From NCBI GenBank assembly GCA_960531495.1, contig OY482846.1, positions 45,366,796 to 45,430,795 on the forward strand: a stretch of DNA of 64,000 nt, in the 5' to 3' direction. The stretch is from Zeus faber (Eukaryota; Chordata; Actinopteri; Zeiformes; Zeidae). Shown piece by piece: positions 11,892 to 25,000 of the stretch. The translations under genes and the position numbers were made by a program. The notes beneath the pieces were generated by a model that was not told the origin of the DNA, did no database searches, and saw only the letters and a program-made list of their open reading frames with translations. Position 1 is the first letter of the stretch, and the number at the start of each line of letters is the position of its first letter.

Positions 11892-14800
11892 CTAAACAAG
11901 GAGGTTCTGAATGATTAATACACTCCTAGATTAGGTCAATTTGACAAAATTATTTATATGTAAACACTGATCAGCCGCAACATTAAAACCACTGACAGGT
12001 GAAGTGAATAACATTGATCATCTGGTTCCAATGGCACCTGTCAATGGGTGTGGTATATAAGGCAGCAAGTGAACAGTCAGTTCTTGAAGTTGATGTGTGG
12101 GAAGCAGGAAAAATGGGCGTGGTCAGGATCTGAGCCACTTTGACAAAACCGCATTGTGATGCTGGACAACTGAGTCAGAGCATCTCCAAAACCACAGGTC
12201 TTGTGGGGTGTTCCTGGTATGCAGTGGTTAGTACCTACCAAAGGTGCTCCAAGGAAGGACACCGCGTGAACCAGCAACAGGGTCATGGGCGCACATGGGC
12301 TCATTGACGCATGTGGGGAGTGAAGTCAAGTCCATCTGGCCAATCTCACAGAAGAACTACTGTAGAACAAATTGCTGAAAAAGTGAATGGTGCTATGATA
12401 GAAAGGTGTCAGAACACAGTGCACCGCAGACCATGAACAATCTCCCGGCCCGCACCGCTAGCTGGGTAAAATGCCACCGTCCAGCCTCCCTCCAAGCCGC
12501 CATAGCCCTTGCGGAGGACCACGCGGAGGCCTACGCCCACACGAGAGCCTACAGCACCGGACCAGAGGGGCCCACTGAGGGACCTGCGCCGGGACTCGAC
12601 GAGGAACTCGACGAGGGACCAGCCGATACCAGCACCGCGGACCTGGCGGCCATCACCAGCCTCCCTTCCGGAACCCCAGTGAGGGCCCACCTCGCGTCCC
12701 TTCACCCGCCAGAGGAGGGAGACCACCGCCTATCCCGATCAAACCCTCCCGAGCCTTCCTGAGCGGCGCGGCCTCGGAACCACCGAGAGTTGGGCAGGCG
12801 CCTGGGCAGGTATGCTGGCGATGCGGGAAACCTGACCACGACTTCCAGGACTGCCCAATGATGGAGGTCGGCCAGGTGGTTTGGGTTGCCGGTTCGCCGG
12901 ATCCCTCCCCCGGTCGAGATGGGACCTACCGTGTGCCGGTAAGGTTACAAGGGGGTAGACATCAGGCTTTGCTGGACTCGGGCTAGCAGACATTGATTCA
13001 GCAACACTTAGTTCGACCCGGGGCTTTAGTAGAGGCATCTTGGGTGGATATTTGGTGTGTGCATGGGGATATTCACACTTACAGTGCGGCTTCTATAGTG
13101 CGGCTCGAAATTCGCTACAAGGGAAAAAAGCATATGGTCAAGGCTGTGGTTAGTTCCCGCCTGTCGCACCCCCTGATTTTGGGTACAAATTGGCCAGGTT
13201 TCGATGTTCTAATGAAAGAAACGGGGGGTGCGCTCACGGTCTGTAGGCATATGTGAGTGTTGCGCAGCGCACAGCGATGCGATGGTCGCACCGGCGGAGG
13301 TCACCAGAGCAGAGGATGGGGAGCCCCGGGTGGGAACTTCCCCGGAACCCTCAGTCCATCCCATGGAGGATTTTCCTCTGGAACAATCGGGGGACATATG
13401 CTTCGCGGGGCCTTTGAGCGGGTAGCTAAAATTGATGGTGTGTTTGTGTGTCCAGAGGCTGTGCTCAGTCACCTGTATTTTGCGGTAATTAGGGATAGAT
13501 TATATCGAGTGAACCGTGACACTCAGTCAGGAGAAGAAGTAACCCAATTGTTGGTCCCTAAAATCCGTCGGGATTTAGTCTTCCAGGCGGCTCATTATAA
13601 CCCGATGGCCGGTCAACTAGGACACAAAAACAATCGAGCGGATAATGGCCTGTTTCTACTGGCCGGGCATCTGGGCGGACGTGCGGTGTCGCTGTGCTAC
13701 CTGTCCCGAGTGTCAGCGGGTGAATCCACAAGCTATTCCCAGAGCGCCGTTGAGCCCCCTCCCCATAGTAGAGTGTCAAAGTTCGATGCCTACCCGATGC
13801 CCCGCGTCGACGAGCTTCTCGACCGGTTAGGTACGGCTCGATTTTTTACGACGCTGGATTTAACCAAGGGCTACTGGCAGATTCCCTTGTCCCAGCAGTC
13901 CAAGAAGAAATCGGCCTTCTCCACTCTGCAAGGCCTTTACCAATTCGGAGGGCTTCTGTTCGGGTTGTTTGGTGCGTCCGCGACCCTTTAGAGACTCATG
14001 GACCGTGTCCTGCGCCCGCATGCAGCATTTGCTGCTGCATATTTAGACAATGTCATTATTCATAGCGATACGGGGAGCGGCATATGCAGCACGTGGGTGC
14101 AGTGCTAGCGTCCCTGAGGCACGCGGGGCTCACCGCCAACCTTAAGAAGTGCACGTTTGGTCAGAGGGAGGTACGGTATTTGGGGTGCCACTTGGGGGGG
14201 GCTGCTCTGACCGCAGGTAGATAAGACCGCCGCAGTCGCGAACATGCCCAGACCTAAGACTAAGAAGGAGGTAAAGCAGTTTTTGGGCCTGGCCGGATAC
14301 TATAGGAGGTTTGTGCCGGAATTTGCGGCACTGTCCAGCCCCTTGACTGAATTGACTCAAAAAGGTGCTCCAGATCCAGTCCAGTGGTCAGAGCCGTGCC
14401 AGCAGGCATTTGTTAAATTAAAGGCAGCTCTCTGTGGGGAGCCTGTACTGCATACCCCTAACTTTGCTCTTCCTTTCTGTCTGCAGACGGACGCGTCGGA
14501 CAGGGGGCTTGGAGCCATTCTGTCCCAGGAGGTCGAGGGTGTGGACGAGGTACAGCACCGTAGAAAAAGAGTGTTTAGCAATAAAGTGGGCGGTCACCAC
14601 CCTCCGCTATTATCTCCTGGGTAAGGCCTTCACCCTCTGTTTGGACCACGCCCCACTACAATGGCTCCACCGCATGAAAGACACCAACGCACGGATCACC
14701 CGGTGGTATCTGGCCCTACAACCCTTCAACTTCCAGGTAATTCACAGGCCGGGTGCCCAGATGGTCGTAGCGGACTTCCTCTCCCGCTCTGGGGGGTGTG

Positions 14801-14928
14801 GGGGGAGTCGGTTGTCCGCCGGACAGCGCCTGGCCTAAGTGCAACGGTCGGGGTATGTGGTGGACCAAGGCCCATCCCGGGGCCACTCAGCTGCCCTCTG
14901 CTGATTAGGCTGATCCCCAAAAACAGGA

Positions 14929-14979
<51 letters not shown>

Positions 14980-17194
14980 CCGCAGGAGGATGGGTGTGTA
15001 GGCAAACCAGCAGGAGGGACACGAACCAGCACAGACAGCTGGAGATACCTGGTCACCCAGAACTATTTATATATATATATATATGGGCCTGCGAGCCCGC
15101 AGTTTCTTTTTCGGCCAACGAGCCACCTTCTGTTCAAGAGACTTGTGAATAAACACGCCAACTGGTGCTGTTTCGCCTCCGCCTGCCTCCTCTTCCTCAT
15201 TCCCTGGCTCTGAACCAGAACGATCGTTCACAGTAATATACAGTACTATACAGTTACTGGAACCAGCTATTTAAAAAATACATCTTGGGTTAAGCTGAGT
15301 TCTAAAAGCCTAATTGTAATCTGACCGTGTGAGAGTACCTCCAGACAGGGGAAGAGTTTTGTGAGCTCCACGAAAAGCGGCATAAGAACAAAGCGGATGA
15401 AGTTGGTCTGGGAGGACGGCTTGGACACCTTGTCTCTGTCCATGAAAGGGGTGACGGGCAGACCCTTCAGCTTCTCCGTGTCACTCTGAAATCACAGCGG
15501 GGGGGAGGAGGAAGTCCAGATGCAAAACAAACGTATAATGAGGGGCGGGGGGTAGTTAGATAAACGGGGGTTAAACTAAGTTATGAGGAGAGAACTTTGT
15601 CCATGAATGTGATACAGCTATTATTTATAGCTGGTAATATAAAATGGACGTAATAGATTTTCGTAACACGTATCGATTTTGTGTTTAAGTATTTGTATGA
15701 AAGGGATAATGTGTCATAATTGCAAACTACTGAATCCAGGTCGAGAAGTTGTTACCCATGACAACGGTCATTATTAACAGACAGCGGCGATTATTCAGAA
15801 ATAATGGACCGATCAGATCTGTTACTGATCAATGAAAATAGACTATTTCACTGAGCCATTTAATTATTTTGGGGGTCTGTGTGATGTAATACCAATGGGG
15901 CAAACACCACAATGTTGTAATCACCATTTTCTCATGATCTCAAAATCACAAGGAACTGTCTGGTCCAAACGTGTCGCGTGATCCCTCACCCCTCAAACAT
16001 TTGAAATACTTCTACCTCATGAAATTCTAACCCATCACCATGTGTTGCCGTCATCCCGATGCGACACCTGACCTGGTTGAAGAACTCCTGGAGCAGGCAG
16101 TCCAGCCAGGGTTCAGCCACGGCCATGGGCCTCGCCTCATTGGAGATGTCGCTCACCTTCATCGTGATCTTCATCAGCTGCAAAAAACACAACCGCCGGC
16201 AAATTACTCGGCAGGTAGAGTACGATGCCCGGTGACGGAGGTCTGTGGAGTACTCAAAAATAACACTTACCTACTAGTAAGGGACGTATCAGAAACCAGG
16301 TACATTTACTTATACTAGGAACTTGTTCTGGTGAGGTTTGGTGCGTTACACTGCAGGCCATCAGTATTCAAAAAAAAAAGAACAGTCCGAAATAATGGAG
16401 AATAAAAATAATAATAAAATTAAAGATAATAAAAAGAAAAATGAACAATTGTCAAATATAAACATATAAAATAGCCCAAATACAACAAGAAAAATGCAAA
16501 ACAGTAATATAAGCTGTAGTAAGATATATGAAAATATACAGACTGATGACTCAAATAACATTACTTACCTTTTTTTTTTTTACGATATACTTTATACAAT
16601 GATACTATAGGATATAATGATGTGACTTCAATTAAATGCTAGGATATGGATATTTCCGAGGTGGACGTCCCTCATAACACTCCGCCTACATGCTAATGCT
16701 AACAATTAGCTAATGGCGACGCTACATAGAAACTATAATGGAAGACTCGACGACATGAATGGGGATATGTCCAATTACATATTAATAACACTAAATAGCT
16801 TATAGTCATATGGAGGGTGAAGTTTGTTTTGTAAGACGAAATGTTACTGCAGTGTTCGCATAGCAATTTCTTTTCTCAGCAGAAGCCCTTAAACTAGGCA
16901 TACTAGTTGTAAAATAATTTGAAATCAATATTCAATCTGTGGATCCATCCGTTTTGACTTAAGCAGCCGGAAATTTAATGCGACCGGCGACGCCGGAACA
17001 ACACCGGCCGACAAGAGCAGAAATTACCACTTCCTTATGATCATTGTTCTTGAAGTCAAATGCCGGCAGCACTACTTTGAACTTGTGGAGGATCTCGTTG
17101 TGCTTCGTCATGTCTGTGGCCAGGATGCATCTGGACACAGGAGAGAAGAGAAAATAAGAGAAGGAGCCGACTGCACAGCTACAACACCAAGAGC

Positions 17195-17233
<39 letters not shown>

Positions 17234-19497
17234 GCACCGAGTTGCGGTCTTACTTGATCATTCCGCCGCGTATCTGTTTGTACTGCTCGCTGGTCACGTT
17301 CTTTAAGATGTTGCACTCTGGCTGCAGGAGAACACGTGGCGTTATTAGATCCGGAGACATTCCGGGGTTCAAATCGCCGCCGTTAAAGACGACTCCCATC
17401 ACCAAGTTATTGTTTGTTTTTGTCCCCGGTCTGGACCCGGAGGCTTGGTGGGCCTGGAGATGAGGTGAGCCTTATCTACGACTACTAAGTGAGTGGGCTG
17501 TAGCCTCAGTCATAACATTATTACTCTTACTTTTACCCCTGTACAGTATGTCTCTCTTGTTCGGTGAGGGAGACTGTGACTGCGTTACCGTGTTGTCTGC
17601 TAGTAAAGGACCCGCGACCCAGTTTTGGATCGGCACCCACCAGTTTAGAACTGCTCCTTCACGGGTTTCCTGCCCATATACGGCCTTGACGCTTCTTGCG
17701 TTTGTCTTTGAGTAGTTGAAAAAAAAATTCTGACCACAGTACATGGAAGGAATCTCGATGAATGGACATTTTGTTTTTTTTACAACACGTGGTTTACCTT
17801 GGAGAGGATCCCGAAGGCGATGGCGCAGTGGTGGTTTTCTAAAGGCGAGATGTCGTTGTAGCGAAGAGCTAAGTCAGTCTGAGCGTTGATCTGCAACGGG
17901 ACAATTCGTAGAAAGAAATCAACTCCTGGTTATATCGGCAACACTACACCTATTATTACAGTTTAGACTTTATTGAAATATACAGTATACTGATCGAGCA
18001 GAAGCCATTCATGATTGTACACATACATATATAATCAAACCACATTCTTTTAAGTTAGTGCAAACTTAGTGTGAAACTTTACAGACTTTACAGTGAATTG
18101 AAAATCAAATAAAATTATATTGGCTGGATTTATTCATCCCCGGAGGGAAATTGTGGTGTTACAGCAACACATAGCTGAAATAGAAAATGTAAACAAAAAT
18201 GTAAAATTCTAAAAAAAAAAAAAAAGTAGTAAAGTGGAAGTATGTGGCGCCGTCAAGTTGTCAGACAGAACCTACAAGATGAGGCCTTTCCAAATATGTG
18301 TCACCTTTGAAGCAACTTCAACTGTTTTGGACAGCTCTGAGCATGTACTTTTAGGGAGGTGGTAATGTTAACAGAAGGTGCCACTTAAAATGGCCTCACA
18401 TAATTCGGGACCTTGCAAATTATATTTGCAAATTCAGACAACGCAGGTATATTCCCAGATGAAATTAGACCAAAGTAACATATGCATTTCGTTTTTCACC
18501 CATAAATTTTAGGTTTTCAATAATAAAACTACTTTACCCATGAGGCAATTGCATCAAGACGCTTAACAAAATGGTGCACAATTGTAGTTTTTGTATTTTC
18601 TAGGATAAGGGTTAATGTTAGGGTTTGAAATGTTAAATAGATGCTCAAATATTACGCAGTGTATATAATAATTTGTTTTTGCTCCTTTAGAAGCTACAAG
18701 TCTGTATGATATCAACCCTGTTTTAAGAAAACCATGTTTTATTGGCAATGTTGTGGAGACGTACTACACTACCCATAATCCTATGTGTAACAGCTCGCGG
18801 TTACCATGGAAATGTTTACCGCACTGGCTGATGGGTACACAGGCACGCAAAAGCTGACATTCATATCCAGTTACGCTGACATTTGTATCCAGTTAAATTG
18901 TATCTATTATTTATATTCATACTGAGGGTATGACCTTATATCCCTATTCTAAAACAGAAGTTTATTACTGTGGTATTGCAGACCTGGTAGACATTGTTGT
19001 AACCTGGGTGGTCCAGATCGTGGCAAAGAGCGGATGTCAGCATGATTAGAAGGTCGATTCTATCCAACTTACTCCTGAGATCTGTCAGCCAGATGAGCCC
19101 ATACATCTGCAACAGAGTAATGTACAAATGTACAGTAAAGTAAAAGGTTATAACAAATACACATACACAATTTACATTTGTTTGACCCCTTTTACTTATT
19201 ATGAACATACAACGAATTCCACTTCGTTTTTCACAATTGTTTACACACATTTTTTGAATCTTCGCCTCATTTTCTCAAAACTCGAAACACAAAACCATAA
19301 AGAAAAACAAAACAAACAGCAAAAACAAACACTACATTCAAAATGTTTGTCTTTCCAAAATGTTTTTTTTGCATCAAACTAACATGCCATCATATGAGTA
19401 TACTGAACCACACTGATTTGCTCAACACAAAACACTACTAATATCCCTTTTGCATTTTCAGTATAAACTGTAGCTGGTTGTAAAAGATTTGTGTACA

Positions 19498-19528
<31 letters not shown>

Positions 19529-21915
19529 TTTTATTTACAGTATTTCAAAAATACAGCATTTTAGAACACTTGTGTTTCGTATGTCACACACATCCTGCCC
19601 CCTATTTTGGTCTGGCCAGAGCACCTCATCTACATCACAAGCGATGTTGTCCCTGGCTTAACAGCGGCGAAAGAATCTCCTGGAGTGACAGATCCAGCCA
19701 CCGAAAGCCCCCACATCAACTTCACCACATGCGTCCTCCATTGCTTGGAGAAGAGCCATGCGTGCAAGGGAATGGCAGCCATACATGTTCCATCGCCATG
19801 CCAAAAAAACTCTTCAATTGGGTTTAAGGATGGGGAATATGATAATACTTATAATAAATTGTGGGTGGTCGATGAACCAGTTGTGGACCAGAGCAGCTTT
19901 GTTGGAAACTGGGCATCTCTGGTCCACCCTTCTGCTCAGCGGGAATGAGTATGCCGTGTAGTGTGTCCAGTAATGTGAGGAGAAGCGCGGTGTTGTAGGG
20001 ACGGATGTTGGCATGGTGATAGAGGACACCTTGCTGGCTAACATCTGTGCACATGGTGATATTCCCTCCACGCTGTCCTGGGACATTCACAATGGCACGG
20101 TGGCTAATAATGTTCCCCGTGCCCTTCTTTCGGCTAGGTTAAAGCCAGTCTCACCAATGAAAAATATAAGGCTGCTGAATCGCAGCGGCTTCCAGCTCCA
20201 AGACTCCCTGGAACAGACGACACAATTACAGGTACTCCTGACTTAATGACCGAGTTCCGTTCCTAGGACCAGATCGTCAAGCCAATTGGTCGATAAGCGA
20301 GGACCCGTGATAAGAGTAGAGCAGTAGAGCAGGTTGTCTGGTGGATCACAAGACTGCCAGCTCGATCCCCAGCTGGCAGCATGCTGAAGTGTCCTTGAGC
20401 AAGACACCTAACCCCCCCCAACCGCTCCCTAGGCGCCGCCACGTGGATTGCAACCAAATGCCCCCGGATATGTCAAATACTAGGATGGTTGAATGCAAAC
20501 AACCAATTTCCCCACTGGGATGAATAAAGTATACTTTATTATTATTATTATTCATAGCGCTGTTCTTTAACCCTTTCTAAGTTTCGTTCAAATGGCACCC
20601 TGTCGACCTGGTTTGTCCGGATTCGGTTGCGCTGTATTATACGCTCCAATGTAGACAAGCCCACCTGGTGAATGTTATTAAATATTGTGTTGTCTGCAAT
20701 CATGTGGTTCTGGATTTCTCGCAGTCTAATGGTTCTGTTTGCCACCACTACGTTCACGATAGTGGTCTCCCGCTCCGGCGCGAACAGCCGGCGTCTTTCA
20801 CCACGGCCTGGTTCGGTTCTGCGGATCTAAAGATCCAAAAATATGATCGGTTACGGTAAGCTAAAATAATTTATTTTTATTCATATAAAGTGACATTACT
20901 GTAACATCGGCCAACAATCACTTAGTAACATAGACCTACTGATACGTTGAACTGCAGTATACTGCAGTATACACACATGAAGAGCAGTAGCGTAGGCCAG
21001 ATAGTGGCTAACTTACCAGTTCTCATTTCCCAACGTACCGGTGATAGATGCAACTGTGCGGCGGCTCAGGTTGGGCTCAACTCTCTGGCCAGCCTCCCTC
21101 CGGCTCGATCCATGGCCGAGCGCGCGGTCAACCAATACGGCCCTGATCTCACCTGAGACTGAAACTGTCCTTCCTCGTCTTCCTCTACCTCTCACTCTCG
21201 CTCCTTGACTCCTGGCTCTCGCTTCGTCGTTGATCTCCATTTTCCTCCGAAACAGGAGAACTGATCCGCGGCCGTTTTACCGTATAGCACTGAGCTCTGA
21301 TTTCCTAAGTGAACAATTAAGCGTCTGTGAGGAGTGGGTGTTGCCAGTTGGTAAAAAGCTCGGCATTGTGATTTGGCGTCGCTTTCCGAAGGAACGCAAG
21401 AGATTTTTAGTTTTGAATGTTGCGCCTGATGTAGAGAGCTGTGTGTGGCGTTTTGCAAAGAGTGTGATTCAGAATTGAAAACCGAGCCTAAAGTGGAAAT
21501 CGTGCTTGCAATTGTGCAGACTCTGTTTAGGGATTTGGTACATGAGTTTCGGGTTTCAGTGGTTGCGTTTCAAGTTCCAACTTTAGTGCGTAAACAATCG
21601 TGGAAAAACTGTAATGAATCCCTGTTGGAACACAACTAGTACACGTGAAACATCTCCCAAGCTTCCAGTTGATTTTTGGGGGGTTGTGTGCGACTGAATT
21701 TACCATCTGAGTGACGCAGAAGCAGTGCTGGAAGTTGTGGAAGGGAATGTTGTTGTAGTGGCGGTAGACCTCGAACAGGAAGTTCTGCAGGACTTCCGGC
21801 TCGATGTGGAACGCCGTGAGGAAGTCCAGGTCACTGTACATCACCTGCAGCAGCACCATCATCTCTGCCTCCTCCCACTGCCTGGCGACACCGGGGTTTA
21901 AGGGAGTTTTTTCAC

Positions 21916-22006
<91 letters not shown>

Positions 22007-25000
22007 TGTGTCTGTGTGTGTGTGTGTGCGCGCACCAGTCACGCATGCCCTTACAGGTGTGACAGCATCTGTGATATATCATATCTCATAATCAAAAAAT
22101 AATAATAAGCATTTGTACAACAACATTTGTACTTGAATACTTTCAAGTAATTCTGATCATTGTTCTAAATTCAGTCAGCGGTTCAGTTTGTACAGTTGTT
22201 TACATTTACTCCAAAGTTTCATTTAGGTCCGAAGCTTCCTCTGTGTATGTTTGCTCTGTACAGTTATGTTTTTTGGTTTTTTTTAGGCCTGCCATAATTT
22301 TATTTAATTGTGCAACAGTTCATATTTCAGCTTTATATTGCCTTTAATTTTTCAAAACGTCCGGTTTATTTATCTATTTATCTAACGTGTGAGTGCCAGC
22401 ATAAGCTTCCGGCGTTTCTGCGTGGATGCTGGAGCCCGACTCGCACGCAGACTCACCAGTTGTCGAAAAGAGGAGTTTTGAGGTATTCTCTGACGTCCTC
22501 GTTCACCTGCAGGGAGCTACGGCGGCACACACATGACACGGCGTTTTGAAACAGCCTTCCTTTTTTTTTTTCTAAACAAGTGACAATCCGCTTCCACAAC
22601 CAAGATGATTATTTATTAATCTCAAAACTATTCATCGGAATCCACACTAAAAATCTGTATTCTCTGCAAGGTCTGCATTCCTAATCATTACATTTAAGAT
22701 CATTGTAAATAACATTCTTGATTAGGATACGGGAGCACTGGGTACAATTTCTTCACACAGATAATCATCTCAACAACGTAGAACATAGATCAGTATAGAA
22801 ATATGAACAAATTCAATTGATTCTTTCCTTGAATTGGCACCGGCTCCAAATAATAACTTTCAAGTAAGTCCGATTATTATTCTAAATTCAGTCAGCGACT
22901 CAGTTCGTACGGTTGTTTACATTTACGCCGACGTTTAATTTAAGTACGACGCTTCCTCGCTATTTAATGAAAGGCGGTAACGTTTAATGAAGCAGATATT
23001 CCAGCAATCAACAGTCACGTCGTCGCCGACGTCCGTCTAAGTGAGACGGGGTCACCTCATGTGGAGAAACATCCTGCGGACTTGCTCGTGCTCCACCCCT
23101 ACGGTCTCTTCTGCCTTGGTGGATTTTGGGTGAACCCCGTCCCGCCTGTCGCTCTGGTCCTTAAAAAGGCCCATCCATCTCAGGTGCTCCACGTTCTACA
23201 GGGAGAAAAAAAAAAAAAAACGTAACCGATCCTCGTTCTTTTGAGCGTGCCGCAAAGCGCGTCTGCCGTCCCGGGCCCGGCTTACTTCAAGCTTCCTCTT
23301 AAATGACTCCACTTGGCTCTTGAGTTGGTAAACGATATCTGGTGTTTTCTCCGCATCCTCCAGCGCCTTGCTTTCAAGGTGTTTCAACCTGGAAAAAGAG
23401 AGAGGTGTGACATGTGAGGACCGGCCCTTTTGAAGTTGTTTGAGGATCGCTGTCGAATGTATGTAAGTTATATGTAAGTTTCCTGCAGAATCCTGTGCTG
23501 TCGATGCTGTATTCCCAACAGCTCCACCTGTACCCCTCCCATACCCGCTTTGTACTGTAATACCTGATGGACAAAGTATATGGCAATAACATATGTTCAA
23601 TAACAGTGGTATCACACTGTGCATACTGTAATAATAAGTACATAATAATTCATATTTAGAATTTATACATACATAAGAATAATCACATTTAGTAAATTTT
23701 TATATATATAATCAACTATTTATGTTTGCATATTCTATTTATATATATTTGAAAATGTACTTTTATTTTCATTCAATTTTTCATTAGATTTGTAGTCCGC
23801 TTTTTTGGGTTTTTTTTTTACTCAATTTTATTTTATTATTATTTTTATTCTCCAATTTTTCCGGACTGTTACGCTTTTTATTTTCTTTATGCTGATAGTC
23901 TGCGCACCAAACCTCACCGGAACAAGTCCTAGGATATGTAAATGTGCCTGGCGGAATAAACTGTTTCTGATTGTGATTTCTCTGATTCTGAGTGTTTGAA
24001 GGGGGCGTTTCATGTTGAAATTGAACCTGGACCATGGAACATTGGACAAGCACGTGGATAAGGATCCCTTCTGGCTCCCCCTCTGCTCACCGGTTTTCCA
24101 TGCCGCACAGCTCGGCCGGCAGTGCCGGACCTGTATCTGCACCAAAAAGACGAAAACAATAGTTCAATGAACACGCTCAGGTTTTTATTTTTATTTCATA
24201 CCCAAAACCACTTTTGAAGTGACCAGCACACTCGGATGAAAATATATCCCCACCGCTTCAGGTGACTGCGAAAGAAAGAAGACATGTTGACGAAAAGAAT
24301 GGTAAAGACACGGATAAACAACAGGATGATAGAAAAAAAAAAAAGTTCCGATTTGAATGGAATTCTGGCATTTGCAGCGTAATCTACCCAACAGAGACAT
24401 AGTTATGGATTGCTGCTTTAAACCAATTTATAATGCATACTTCGCATATCGGAGACGATCTAATCTTAATCAAAAATCGAAAATCTCAAAATCGAAATCT
24501 AATCTAAAACGGCGTGGGTTAAGACGGAGCCTCACTTTGAAGATCTGAAGCCACCACCTCAAGCTTGTAACAGGAGTTTGAGTCGTTGACCGCCAGTCTG
24601 GGGGAGATGTTCACCATGTGACCTTTGGTGTTGTACATCTTCAAGATGTCATGGGGGCCGGCCTCGGCTGCAGCTCGGAACAGATCTGGGGGCAGAGATT
24701 GTTTTGTTGGGTCCTTCGGTTCTGGCCGCGATGAAGGGGCGGCTGCAAACGTAGACTTGCAAAACAGACTCCAAAGTCAAACACGCGATGAAATGTCACG
24801 CGTGTGACCGTTTCGACGACGCACTGAACCTCGGCCGAGTCCTGCAAATCCCCCAGATTTCTGCCGTTGGCAGCAGAGCGACTCCACTGGGGGTTAAACG
24901 AGGGTTGGGTAAATTGCGCAATAAAAAAAATGTGAAACAACTCCAGGATTACTTTTTTCAAAAGCACTTGTTTATTTTCACGGGCCCTCGAAAGGGCAAG

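Larger units (their letters stand above)
12430..15225 (+). mobile_element. Gmr1-like Ty3/gypsy retroelement, degenerate
   Basis: In order: gag-like C-terminus ([20 protein letters not shown]), CCHC knuckle [14 protein letters not shown], aspartic protease motif LLDSG followed by a TAG at 12984-12986, an integrase zinc-binding region (HYNPMAG, then CATCPEC), reverse transcriptase ([35 protein letters not shown]) and RNase H ([34 protein letters not shown]). Integrase before RT is the known Gmr1 order, unlike ordinary gypsy. Frameshifts near 13632 and 14549, a stop at about 13984, loss of the integrase core and a mutated YLDD box show it is dead. No 5' LTR was found; AATAAA at 15148 lies in a possible 3' LTR remnant. 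Confidence 0.88.
19107..21703 (-). other. pde9a-like intron 7
   Basis: 2.6 kb with a (CA)n at 19498-19528, MITE copy 4 and a SINE. The 19600-20760 stretch has modest-length ORFs (for example 19607-19948) that look like decayed transposon sequence, but no domain was recognised. Confidence 0.55.

Noticed and set aside
12406..12762. A host gene with an acidic proline-rich product
   Set aside because: The [16 protein letters not shown] stretch, following CCHC knuckle and protease place it as gag of the retroelement.
13410..14838. An active retroelement polyprotein
   Set aside because: Frameshifts, internal stops, a missing integrase core and YLDN in place of YLDD make it non-functional.
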